Assembly (NCBI GenBank): GCA_030052745.1
Contig: JANBVO010000007.1
Span: 434,001-498,000, forward strand
DNA length: 64,000 bases
Origin: Pleurostoma richardsiae
Taxonomy: Eukaryota > Ascomycota > Sordariomycetes > Calosphaeriales > Pleurostomataceae
Direction of reading: 5' to 3'
Each line of letters opens with the position of its first letter. Within the stretch, counting starts at the first letter, position 1. Positions 54,942 to 64,000 of this stretch are shown in pieces. The notes under the pieces are model-generated. The model did no database searches. It saw nothing but the letters and a program-made list of their open reading frames with translations, and was not told where the DNA came from. Both the position numbers and the translations under genes were made by a program.

Positions 54942-55875
54942 TCTTCGGGGAACCAGATAGGAATAGGACCTGCGTCCCGGCAGCGGAGACAATACATACA
55001 CCGATACGCAGGGTCACAGATGTTAGGCCGCCAGAGGCGCAAGATCATAGGAGATGCCTAGGTGCTTGAGCGTGAGAGGGGTAATTTGGTGGGGTAGGCA
55101 AACGGAAAGGCTGAAACACTCCGATCGACTCCGAAGACATTTTCAAAGAGAGATATGATAGTTGGCTCATCATTCCATTAAGATTGATGCGCTACACTTT
55201 CAGCTAACTTGCTACCAATTGAGCACTTCTCAGAGATGAAAGCCTACGTACCGAGTGTACTTTGTTTCCCGCTCTCTTGTAAACTTGGCACAGCTGCTTT
55301 TCACCTCCTCTTGCCATCCAGCCACTGAGCAGGTCAATTTCTCAGAGGGATAGAAATGTGCAAAGGATCAAACACCTTGGCTTGTCCAAGGTTGGAGAAA
55401 GTTGTTTGGAGGCCGTCTCCTATCATGATGACCTCCTTAAACATCATAACACGAGTAGCATCCTCCAGAACTCCCAAGGTTTTCGGGCAATTCCGCGCAT
55501 CTGAACCACCCCAGTTCAGGATATGAGATATGCACTCACGTTGACTGCTTGAGGCTCTTACGGACGTGGCTAGGAGCTGTCTATCCCAGAGCGTACTAGG
55601 AACGCTGAGATCCGGCTGTCAGATTTCAAATAAAAGCTTGAATGAGAATAAGGACTGAAGGAAAGCAAATTCTACATTCCAAATCCACAGGGCTTGTGAA
55701 ATGTGAGCTGCTTACTCTTGATGTACAACGCCATTGGCTACCTACCTGCAGGATTCAAGAATCTCACCCGGTGGCACCTCAAATCCGGCCACTAGACATT
55801 TGTCAATCCCCGGAATTATCCTCGGTCGTAGCTCAGTCAATATTCCCCAGACTTCTCTGCCACCGCTCATTAATA
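54942..55875. other. Intergenic with possible coding debris
   Basis: A 0.93-kb stretch upstream of the NLR. It contains the possible coding fragment at 55334-55618 (listed separately) but no complete gene. Confidence 0.35.
55334..55618 (-). pseudogene. Possible terminal-exon fragment of an unknown protein
   Basis: A 95-codon minus-strand open frame without an early ATG whose protein looks like true coding sequence: ISHILNWGGSDARNCPK, LGVLEDATRVMMFKEV, MIGDGLQTTFSNLGQ and VFDPLHISIPLRN. Hydrophobic and polar residues alternate as in a folded domain, and it ends naturally in TGA. I do not recognise the family. It may be the last exon of a lost gene or an undetected one whose other exons lie toward 55.9 kb. 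Confidence 0.35.
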
Positions 55876-56500
55876 ATGGCAGATCGCTCCAAAGACCCAG
55901 ACAGACCGCCATTAAAACGCCGAAGACCAGCTGAGGCATGCGAGCCCTGCCGCAATCGCAAAGTGCGCTGCGACCTGGCCAGCCTTTGCGGGCCTCTGCA
56001 CGAAATCGCGGGTCCGTCTTCGCTGCTATTACAGACCAGGTACCCAGCCTAACAGCCCGGCTTTGGCTTCCCAAGAATCTTTGGAGCAAAACAGGCCTGC
56101 TAAAGTAGATAGCTCGCCTGACGTTGCTCTGCCATCCCCGGGGTTGGGTCCAGAGGCATCCCAACTCCATCCCTTAACAGGGGATAATGGACAATCCCAT
56201 CCCCGATAATTGCAGGAGAATCCAGCCCACCCTGGAAAACAGCTGCGGTTTGAGTTGGAGCAGTCACAAGATACAACATTGAGATTAAACCGATCGATCG
56301 AGGAGCTAGAACGAAGACTTGCCGCGGTCTCTTTCCCTGAACAGATCCGACATGTCTTCTTGCAGTCATGACTAGCGAGATCAAGTCTTTTTAAAGCCTT
56401 TCGTGAGGCTAAAACGGCTGATTTGTCGCTTGATGGTACCCATCTTTCCACCGCCAAAGCCACCAGGAGGACCAGGTCGACCGTCTTTACCCTTCTAAGT
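55876..56500 (+). pseudogene. Broken Zn2Cys6 transcription-factor gene (5' part)
   Basis: Starts at ATG 55876 with a basic N-terminus and half a zinc cluster, ACEPCRNRKVRCDLASLCG. The remainder of the cluster (CTKSRVR) continues one frame over, so there is a single-base frame change near 55,990-56,005. Farther on, a coiled-coil-like stretch (LRFELEQSQDTTLRLN, SIEELERRLAAV) and FPEQIRHVFLQS appear, then a TGA, and family-like text (LFKAFREAKTADLSLDG) resumes. The 3' part that would encode the regulatory domain is missing; the sequence runs into the 3' end of the next minus-strand gene. It is a decayed regulator of the host. Confidence 0.7.
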
Positions 56501-58085
56501 CGCAGATCGATCATCGACACGGGGCGGGGGCGTGTCAGGCTTGAGTATATAGCGAATTGCCAGAGACTGCTCATGACGAGAATTCAGGGCCTGAATCCCA
56601 TTACGAAACCAAATGGTGCGCCAGAACTGCTTCGTAAAAGGTCGAAGACTCAGACGGGAAGCCTGCAGCTCTAACCCGTGGACCAAGTCCGGCCAGTCTG
56701 ATCCTTGAGCTTGTTTGTGAATCGTTGCGAACTTCCCCCAAAGACTCTTCGTCGTCTCAAAATTTGGTAATCCTCTGCCAGCTTTTGCAATGTCACACCA
56801 CTGCTCCTCTTTGCCGCCCGGGATGACATATGAACTGCAGCCAAAGGGGCTTGGTTGAGTTGAGGAGAATTGGATGACAAGGACGCCCTCATAGGTCTTG
56901 TCTCCAGATTGCCATGATGTGGTCAATCTGGAATGTGCGGTGGGATCAGGCACATTACAGATGACCTCAGCTCCAAAGACTGCCCAAAGAAAGGCACGAA
57001 AAGGGCTGAATGATGTCCACACCACCGGAATGCTGGCCTTTCCCTGCGTCATTTGATTGTCGTTGCTTTTGCCTATCAGACCTTGAAAGGGGCGTGGAGA
57101 GAAGTCCACAATGACTTGTGGATTCGGTACAGTTCCATGATAGACAAACAAACCTCCAGGCTGAGATGGAGACCAGTTCGAGGATGTAAGGCATTCTTCT
57201 TCCAAGCGTTTGGTGAATGGAAGTCTATTCCAAGCCGCGGACAGACTTGGGCCCACCAATGTGACCTGCGTGAAAGGCCCACCGTCATCAAGGACACCAG
57301 CCTGGATCGAAGGCTGCGACGGAGCCGGTTCATCCGAGGGACCATCAAACTGAGCAATGGGCTGACGAGGACGCTTCGCACTCGGCGCAACAGACTCAAA
57401 GCAGTGAAGAGCAATAGCCTGGCAGAGTTCGGCAATCCATGACTCGCAACTCAAGTTGCTCATGAAAGCGTCCGAGAGTTTTTGGTCAGATGCCCCACGT
57501 GAAGTCGAGGATGACATGGCGGAGGACGGCTCGGGGTCTCCGACCATGTTGTCGAATACGCCGCAGAGCGCCTCGAACCTCTTTAGATATCCGTTGGAAA
57601 AGACTGGACTAATACTTCGAAGAAAGTCGTCGACAGAGGCGGGAAGCCGATTAGTTTCGACGTCTATAATTAAAGTCAGTTTAGAATGACGCAGGACAGA
57701 GATGCCCCATGTAATACTGACGGTCTTGAAATAGACGAAAGAGAACCTTGCTCTCAAGATACTCCCCAAGGTACTCCGGCACGTCGACCAGGGGGTCGAA
57801 ATTCTTCATGGACTCGGCAATGTCTGGCGAGAAATACATGCGTGCTTTCTGGCACGCAGCAAGAATAACCTTCCTCTCCGAAGGCGCCATGACTCGAGGA
57901 TGGACCAATATTGTCGAGAATTTGTTGGGAATAGAAAGCTTTGAAAGCAGGTAGAGAAAGGAAGAGGTCCCGTAATAGACACCAGCGGATGGTAGAGCGG
58001 TGTAAATTCTGCCTGACCGTACCGCATCTGTTCGGCACCCGGTTGAATGACACCGGATACTGGAGCCGCTGTCTGGAAATTTCAT
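56495..58085 (-). CDS. Unrecognised protein, possible ADP-ribosyltransferase-like fold, 510 aa
   Basis: Two exons, 58085-57722 and 57663-56495, with a 58-bp GTCAGT...TATAG intron carrying a good branch site ctgac; 511 codons with stop. I cannot name the family. The N-terminal 120 residues contain YYGTSSFLYLLSKL and ARMYFSPDIAESMKNF; a low-complexity Ser/Pro region follows (about 170-240). The C-terminal half has GGLFVYHGT and PVVWTSFSPFRAFLWAVFGAE. YHG[ST] followed by an aromatic-rich strand recalls some ADP-ribosyltransferase-fold families, but the glutamate step is not evident, so this is only a guess. The start is the first in-frame ATG of exon 1; upstream exons are possible. Its 3' end meets the broken Zn2Cys6 gene. 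Confidence 0.55.
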
Positions 58086-58431
58086 GTGTGACTGCGCCTC
58101 GAGCTGACTCACGCCGAGATCCAGTCCCCGTGCAGTCCCTGACGGCTGTCATCTCACCCTTCTGGAGGTATTTGCTGCGGTTATCTCCAGCTTGGCAATA
58201 TAAGACAAAGCATGATGAAATCAAATCAATCTCGGTCCTGTACAAGAGTCCGAGAATCCATTAGACCGATGACAGAAGAGACTTGGTGCATATAAACGAC
58301 ACCGGCGACTTGAATATAGATGGAGACGCATAGCCTGCCACATCCCATCAACAGAGCAATAAACGAAAGATCTACCTGTACAATCGTCAACCAGAAGTTC
58401 AGAAGACAAGCCAAACACCTCCGACACCACC
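58086..58431. promoter_or_regulatory. Divergent promoter, unknown gene / DUF4336
   Basis: A 346-bp gap between two divergent starts. A tatataaac-like run lies at about 58,288-58,296, about 140 bp before the DUF4336 ATG. No other element was identified. Confidence 0.4.
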
Positions 58432-59229
58432 ATGGCAACAGACTCCAGCTCCACCACGGTCATCAGAGACCTCACCCCCAACATCACCATCTTCAGCGTC
58501 CCCTTCTCCGTCCTCGGCGGCAAGCTCAAGATAGGCGGCCGCTGCACCGTCGTCCGCCTGCACACCGGCTCCCTCGCCGTCTTCTCCCCCGTGGCGCTCA
58601 CCCCCGCCGTGCAGGCCAAGCTCTCCGCCCTGGGCGGGCCGGTCCGCTGGATCGCCTCCGTGAACGTCGAGCACCACCTGCACATCTCCGCCTGGGCCGC
58701 GGCGTTCCCGGGGGCCAAGGTCATCGCCATGGAGGGCCTGCCGGAGAAGCGCGAGCGGGACCCCGCGACGGCGGGCACGGCGTTCGCGGCCGTCTTCACG
58801 ATGGAGAACAAGGCGGGTCTCCACGTGGATGAGGAGTTCGACTCCGAGTTCAAGTACGAGTACCTCGAGGCTACGAGGGTCAAGGAGCTGGTTTTTGTCC
58901 ACAGGCTCTCGGGGACGCTGATCGAGGGCGACCTCATCTTCAACCTGCCGGCGACGGAGTCGTTCTCCGGAGCGGGTGAGGACGCCAGGGCTGGGCTGGT
59001 GAACAAGGTCCTAGGCCACATGTTCCAGGCGAAGAATATCGGCTGGCAGAGGCGGCTGCTGTGGCACGGCACTGCTGCTAAGGAGAGGGAGGGTCTTGCG
59101 GCCTCGCTGAGGAGGATTAGCGGTTGGGAATTTGACAGGATTGTCCCTTGCCATGGGGATGTCATCGAGAGTGGTGGAAAGGGGGTGTTTGAGGGCTTTG
59201 GTCAGTTCTACCTTGAGAAGAAATGGTAG
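58432..59229 (+). CDS. DUF4336 (metallo-beta-lactamase-like) protein, 265 aa
   Basis: Intronless small protein of the DUF4336 family, which is distantly related to metallo-beta-lactamase-fold hydrolases. Visible pieces: an N-terminal strand region ITIFSVPF, VNVEHHLHISAWAAAFPGAKV where the first His cluster would sit, ELVFVHRLSGTLIEGDLIFNLPATE, and FDRIVPCHGDVIESGG with Cys-His-Gly-Asp near the end. The length is normal. No signal peptide or membrane segment, so probably cytosolic. The function of the family is not established; a hydrolase role is inferred from fold. The coding region has very high GC, like the genes at 0-6 kb. Confidence 0.85.
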   Translation: MATDSSSTTVIRDLTPNITIFSVPFSVLGGKLKIGGRCTVVRLHTGSLAVFSPVALTPAVQAKLSALGGPVRWIASVNVEHHLHISAWAAAFPGAKVIAMEGLPEKRERDPATAGTAFAAVFTMENKAGLHVDEEFDSEFKYEYLEATRVKELVFVHRLSGTLIEGDLIFNLPATESFSGAGEDARAGLVNKVLGHMFQAKNIGWQRRLLWHGTAAKEREGLAASLRRISGWEFDRIVPCHGDVIESGGKGVFEGFGQFYLEKKW

Positions 59230-59483
59230 GGTGCTGCTGGAGTATATGAGAGTCTCTTGTGGTTTTTGTTCAGCACCCAACTCGCAACAATAGATCTAAT
59301 GCTTGCTGTTTACTAGACAGATACCATCGATAGATTATACAAATATTCACTTGTATTATTCCAAACACTCTGGGGCACATGGCCGTTTGTGAGACACGTA
59401 AACCCCTTTTTCACCGAGAGGATGAGGATCAGGTTCAATCTTGAAAACAACCCGTCCCTACCGCCGCGGTGCCTTTGAATCGA

Positions 59484-60455
59484 TTAATACGGCAGACCCG
59501 GCAGACCCTCATTGCGTTCCACAGTAGGCTTATGGTCATCCTGCCCCGGATTCGCATCCTCGTAATGCAGGAACTTGACGATACGGTAGAATCCCGCAGC
59601 AAGAAGAGCCCCCAGGCATGGGCCCACCCAATAGATCCAGTGATAGCCCGGGAACTCCGCCGCCGCCACCGCGCATCCGAAGCTCCGCGCCGGATTGAGC
59701 GATGCCCCTGTGTAAGGAACCCCTGATACCCGTCAGCATACCCTCTCTCAGCTCCGGATGAAGGCCAAGTTGTGCAAGGTCTCACTCACCAACCAGCATC
59801 GTCACGAACAGCGTCAGGCCGATCCCGACCGGCGCCAGGAACGTGTCCTTCGACTTCTCCGCCGCCAGCATCAGCACCACGAAGATGAGCTGCGCCGTGA
59901 GGAACATCTCGATGAAGCACCCCTGCGCGACGGACGTCCCGGAGCCCAGCGTGGTGTTGGCGCTCTTGATGTCCCCCGGGAACATGCAGCTGATGAGCCC
60001 GCCGGCGCACATGCAGGCCAGGAGCTGCGCGGCGACGAAGAAGGCGCTGCGCATGGGCGGCAGCTGCCCGGCGAGGCACATGCCGAGGGTGATCTGTCAG
60101 AAGAGGCTGTCAGTGCCTGGCCTTGAGATAATACGGAAGGCTCAAGGGGGGCTTGGCTCACGGCCGGGTTGAAGATACCACCGCTTATGCGGTAAAAGGC
60201 CCAGACGTTCACCAGGAGCGCGAAGCCGTACGCCAGCGAAATGGCAAGGACCGTATCACTGCCCATGACGCCGGCAGTTCCTTGAGGCGAAATGTGGTTC
60301 GCGGCCATCAGACTCCCCGCATAGGACAGGTACAGAAACAGGAACGTGCCGACCAGCTCGCCAAGGGCGGCGACTGCGTGCGCCTGCAGGTCGGACAGGC
60401 AACGGGAGTGGTGTCGCGGCCTGACATGGCCATCTGTGTCATCGTATGGGCCCAT
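59484..60455 (-). CDS. Aquaporin (MIP family), 278 aa
   Basis: Six-helix water channel of the plasma or vacuolar membrane. Three exons: 60455-60162, 60093-59790, 59722-59484 (279 codons with stop). Both pore signatures are present: GGIFNPAITLGM, rebuilt across the first intron, and [11 protein letters not shown] in exon 3. Ser after NPAR, rather than Asp, indicates an orthodox aquaporin rather than an aquaglyceroporin. N-terminal helix [20 protein letters not shown] is typical. The short C-terminal tail is acidic and Pro-rich ([12 protein letters not shown]). It converges on the DUF4336 gene with a 254-bp spacer. Confidence 0.93.
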
Positions 60456-61879
60456 GGTCACTCGTTATCCTCAACGATAGGAATCTCGTGATTCTGAAAA
60501 GGGGGGGGATATTCACTGGTCGTCGCGGTAATTGTACTCGGAGGCCAGGTTAGGAATAGCGGTGCACCATATGGAAGATCTAGCCAGAGCCGCAGTCTCC
60601 CCTCCATTGTGAGCCTCTGAGCAATAAATACTGAAGAGACATAATGGGAACAGCGAAACGCAGCCGCTAAACCTATGGTCGCAAGAATACTACGTCAGCC
60701 GGTGAGCGTGATGAAGAAGTGGCCATCGTCACCGGTCTTGAAGAGGCTCTTGTCTGGCTGAGACACTGCCCCCGCTTCAAGTAAGGATCGCCGGGGGTAC
60801 TGAACCCGCACTGCGACCGTCCGGAGGGGGGTGCTTTGTCCTTACCAGAAACGAAGCGGGAAGAGAGCGGCTAGCGATGATAGTAAATCCTGCGAGCCTA
60901 GTCCAGTTACGGCGTCTACTGAGGACGTGGTAGTGAGAGGGCGGGCAATGCTGGTGAACGAGTCGAGTGCCGTCATGGGACCGGATCAAGACAAAGCGCC
61001 CAACGCCGGGTCCGGACCCGATCCGTGCGGCCCCACATTCTCCGCAGATACGATTTGCCAGGCGGCACGGCGCTACAGCCAAAAGGGAAGAGGTGCCGTT
61101 AGAGGGAAAGTATAACAACAAGCTTCAACGGGCTAGAAGAAACAATTGAATATCAGCGTCTCGAGCCACTGACAGCATAGAGATCAACTGCCGATCGACA
61201 ACTGCACGTGTGTTTAGCATGCTGTTCACACCTGTTCCACTCGCCACGCCTCTTAATCGTCTGCAGAAGATCCTCACGGAAACACGTACTCCGTGTACGG
61301 CCAACGAAGATAGAGTTCAGATCTGTTGATTCAAGTTGATACTCCGACCTCGTAAAATACCATAATGGTGTCTGTTAGTCCGGTAGTCTGCAGTTAAGCC
61401 GTAGTGCTGAATCCTTAACGAGCGAGTCGTGCTTGTGGCACTGCAACTACAGATATAGTTTCGAGCTTCAGGCAGCGGATCCCTCCAACGTCATATCACC
61501 GGCGAGAGAACTTGGCCGTACTATCGTCGTTGATTGTTATGGCTGTTGAGGATCCACATTCTAGTATGTGAGGAGGCTATTTTTCTCGATGACATCTCAG
61601 TGCAACAGTTAGGAGCATATGCTCCCACTCCTGTTGAACGCATGTGCGCTCGAGAACGACATGGTACCACTGAATCGTCTGTCAGATGGTCAGTCTGCTG
61701 AAGCAGTGTCTTTGAGCAGAACCGGGCAAACGGGGGGTTATAGGCAACTAAACCGGAATTGCAAGGACAGTGATACATGTACCTAAGAAACCATACCATG
61801 ACATAACCCAAGGTTGTGAGCCAGCTCAGCAACAAATCCTACCCGACTGAGTCTCCAATACTTTCACAAACCCAGTCAA
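60456..61879. other. Long gene-free stretch upstream of the aquaporin
   Basis: A 1.4-kb stretch with a run of eight G (about 60,501-60,508) and an inverted repeat at 61603-61636, listed separately. Short open frames (60,777-61,149; 61,521-61,835) have no family resemblance. It should hold the aquaporin promoter and the 3' end of the amidoligase transcript. Confidence 0.4.
61603..61636. repeat. Small interrupted palindrome
   Basis: caacag (61603-61608) pairs with ctgttg (61631-61636), and between them gagcatatgctc (61613-61624) is a perfect 12-bp palindrome. It could bind a dimeric regulator or be chance. Confidence 0.35.
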
Positions 61880-63073
61880 TCAAGCCTCCCTCCTCGCAAA
61901 GATCCCCTCCGCGGCACCCAACCCCTCCCACCCTAGTGCATCCGCCCCACGGCCCAACACCCCCCAGAGCTCCTCCAGTGCCGCGCCGCCCTCCGCAGCC
62001 GCGAGCACGTCGCCCCCGGCAGCATCCGCCACGACGCCCGCCACGAGCGCGAGCGCCAGCGTCACCCATCCCTTGGCCTCCTCGGCGCTCGCGCTCCCGG
62101 GCGCCTGCCGGAACTCCACCGTGCCCCTGCCGCCGCCCTCGGGAGGGGCCAGCATCCCCGTGAAGTCCCACTTGTACACCTTACCGCGGACGAAGTCGTG
62201 CTTCTTGCCGTGGGCGCGCCCGTATGGGGACGACGCGGGGAAGAGGTTCATGGCCTCGACCACGGCACGCACAGCCGCCGCGTCCTCCGCTACAGCGGTT
62301 GCACTACTGGAGGTCGCGGCAGCGCTGCTGGAGCTGCCGGCGGGCGGATAGTAACCGCTGGATGACGACGACGCCGAGCTCGGCGAGTCAGCCCCAGCTC
62401 TGCCGGTGGCGTACGCGACTGCGGCGTCAATACCGGTGAGACAGTCTGCTAAGGATGGGTAATGCGCCAAGGCAGGGTTGGAGCGGTTGCTCTGGCACCA
62501 GTAGGCAGCTGAAGCGCGTCGACCTGCCGGGACGAGAGCGTCGAGGGCGGGTTCATAGTACAGGGCGGCCTTGGCGAGGGCCGCGAGGTCAAAGGCAGAC
62601 AGCGGGAAGGGGCTCCCAGACACGTGGACATGGGTACTGCAGTGCTGGGAAGGGGCGAGGGCAAAAGACCCGCGGAGGGTGGAGAAGATGGTCTCCAGGT
62701 CCGTGGCCCAGTACCAAGCTGCAGGGTAGACTGGAGAGACAAGCTCGAGGCCCCCTAAGGTAATGATGTTTAGTCAGGGGTACGCTGGAGGATACCAGAA
62801 CGCAGTCGAGGCCGTGATGACAGAGGAGGAAACGAGCATACAGAGACCCTTCCCGGGCTGGCTAGGGATTGTCACCTCCTGGACAATGGACCACTCCCGA
62901 TACTGCTCGGGAGATTTGTCGTTGCCTTCGTTGACGTGATTCGCTATCCCTGCTTTGGACAGCCGCTTGCTGAGTTCCTTCGCGAGGGACTTCCATGAAG
63001 AGTGAGACTTTTTGCGGCTACCGATGAGGAGCTCGATCTCAACACCGAACTGAAGTGAACTTGTGGAAGACAT
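61880..63073 (-). CDS. Putative amidoligase (glutamine-synthetase-fold ATP-grasp-like), 368 aa
   Basis: Member of the amidoligase enzyme family, which joins a carboxyl and an amine using ATP in a glutamine-synthetase-like fold. Two exons, 63073-62842 and 62754-61880, with an 87-bp GTATGC...CTTAG intron; 369 codons with stop. Diagnostic pieces in order: FGVEIELLIG (first metal-binding Glu pair), GLELVSPV rebuilt just after the splice, CSTHVHVS (metal His), and GTVEFRQAPG (substrate Arg region). A Ser/Ala low-complexity loop (about 215-255) interrupts the domain. The ATG at 63073 (MSSTSSLQFG) was chosen because the family domain starts at once; a longer in-frame start near 63223 adds unlikely sequence. 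The substrate is unknown. Confidence 0.82.
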
Positions 63074-64000
63074 TGCTGGCAGCTGACGGGAAAGAAAGCA
63101 GCCGTGAAAAATGTAGAAAAGAAACACGAGTGAAGGGGCAGGGTGGGAGCAATCCACGCGAGACGTGATGCAGCGGAAAGCTAGCTTCGAGGCAGGAATC
63201 GACTGGTGCTGAGGTCGAGACACTAGCTCTGCATCTCGGGCAGGAGGACTCCACTGCCGTGGCCCAGATCTAGACTCTTATAGCATAGCGATGGAGCCGC
63301 GAAGCTCAGCCGGTCCTTTACCCCTGAGACTAACTCAGGGGTCTGCAGACGCCGCCAACTGAGGCCGAAACGGAAGGGACGAGTAGTGGCTGTACGCGTA
63401 CCTCCCTGATCCAGCTCCGGTCCGGTCCATGGCGACTGTAAGAGACCTCATAGGGCGAGGCAGCGAGGTGATCTCTGATCGAGGGCGTCTCGCCGCGAGA
63501 CAAAGGGGCAGTGTCGTCCTGAGGACAAGTCAGAGCCAGTGAAAGGGGCCGATATAACTGAGTAAGGGGTCATATAGGAGCGGTGAAGGGCGGATCTTGT
63601 CCAGGAGAGGAAAGCGTCACGCCGTGATGAAACAGCTCGCCGAAGGAAAGCACGCCAAGAGTCATCTCTAGAGGCAGTAGTTGACCTCTACGACGAGGCT
63701 AAGCAGGGGAGAAGGTGGCAAGCGACACGCTCTAGGGGATAGCCTTCGGCGGCCAGCGGGAGGAAGAGTACCCCTGAGTACGTGAAATCGGATGGCGCCT
63801 TACCTGATTCACCGAGAAGCCTCAACAGGCCAACAAGACGAGTCGAGAAACAGGACGCCAGGGACAAGATCCAGATGGAGTAAGGAGTAATCAAAGGAGA
63901 GTCCACTCGGACGAGCGTGCCCCTGAGACCACCTTCCGGCTGTCGACTATGACAGGCAGCGATCATAACGCCTGTCTAGCCCGGGAGTGTCCCCCCTGGA
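63074..64000. other. Window end, no gene recognised
   Basis: A 0.93-kb stretch upstream of the amidoligase. Purine-rich and GC-neutral with only one minus-strand open frame (63966-63688) of no recognisable product. It probably holds the amidoligase promoter; any gene beyond is cut by the window edge. Confidence 0.35.

Noticed and set aside
55742-56170. 142-codon minus-strand open frame, with a tail from ATG 55870 (MSGGREVWGI)
   Set aside because: It overlaps the broken Zn2Cys6 gene, whose plus-strand zinc cluster is clearly the true signal. The tail looks somewhat protein-like but has no recognised family.
58221-59165. 314-codon minus-strand open frame over DUF4336
   Set aside because: Antisense shadow of a GC-rich gene; Ser/Arg-rich with no domain.

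Overview
This is a stretch of nuclear genome from a filamentous ascomycete (Pezizomycotina). Most introns are 50-70 bp with GT-AG ends and C-T-A/G-A-C-like branch sites, coding DNA is GC-rich, and the gene content is typical of that group: Zn2Cys6 regulators, HET-domain and NACHT-ankyrin proteins, P450s, Dal5-type and UNC93-type transporters, TauD-type dioxygenases. I cannot name the genus; the content would suit a soil- or plant-associated Sordariomycete. I recognised no rRNA, tRNA, CRISPR array or whole transposon.

Layout. 0.1-8 kb: a nitrogen-scavenging set of GC-rich genes: a BetB-like betaine-aldehyde dehydrogenase, an amidase, an MFS transporter and an ACC deaminase. 8.2-12.7 kb: a divergent pair, a pantothenate/Dal5-type permease (11 exons) and an FMN-dependent NtaA-type monooxygenase. 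13.4-16.7 kb: a HET-NACHT-ankyrin NLR, bracketed by diverged direct repeats. 17.7-32.1 kb: accessory metabolism: an O-methyltransferase, a decayed TauD dioxygenase split by a segment that carries an intact SDR gene, an epoxide-hydrolase-like enzyme, a salicylate-hydroxylase-like FAD monooxygenase and two MFS transporters. 32.8-40.6 kb: a secreted alginate-lyase-like protein, a haloacid dehalogenase with a premature stop, and two Zn2Cys6 regulators back to back. 40.9-45.7 kb: a CYP504-like P450 and an amino-acid permease with a GC-AG intron. 45.9-55 kb: a HET protein, a second P450 and an alpha/beta-hydrolase-NACHT-ankyrin NLR. 55.3-64 kb: gene debris including a broken Zn2Cys6 gene, an unrecognised gene, a DUF4336 protein, an aquaporin and a putative amidoligase.

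How the genes may fit together. There is no PKS, NRPS or terpene-cyclase backbone, so the metabolic genes look like catabolic or detoxification pairs of enzyme, transporter and regulator rather than a classical biosynthetic cluster. Three allorecognition/immunity genes (HET-NACHT-ANK, HET, hydrolase-NACHT-ANK) lie within 42 kb among pseudogenes and inserted segments, which points to a fast-evolving accessory region. Exon models were built by eye from splice signals and family conservation. For every intact spliced gene the exon lengths sum to a whole number of codons, but no model has transcript support here.
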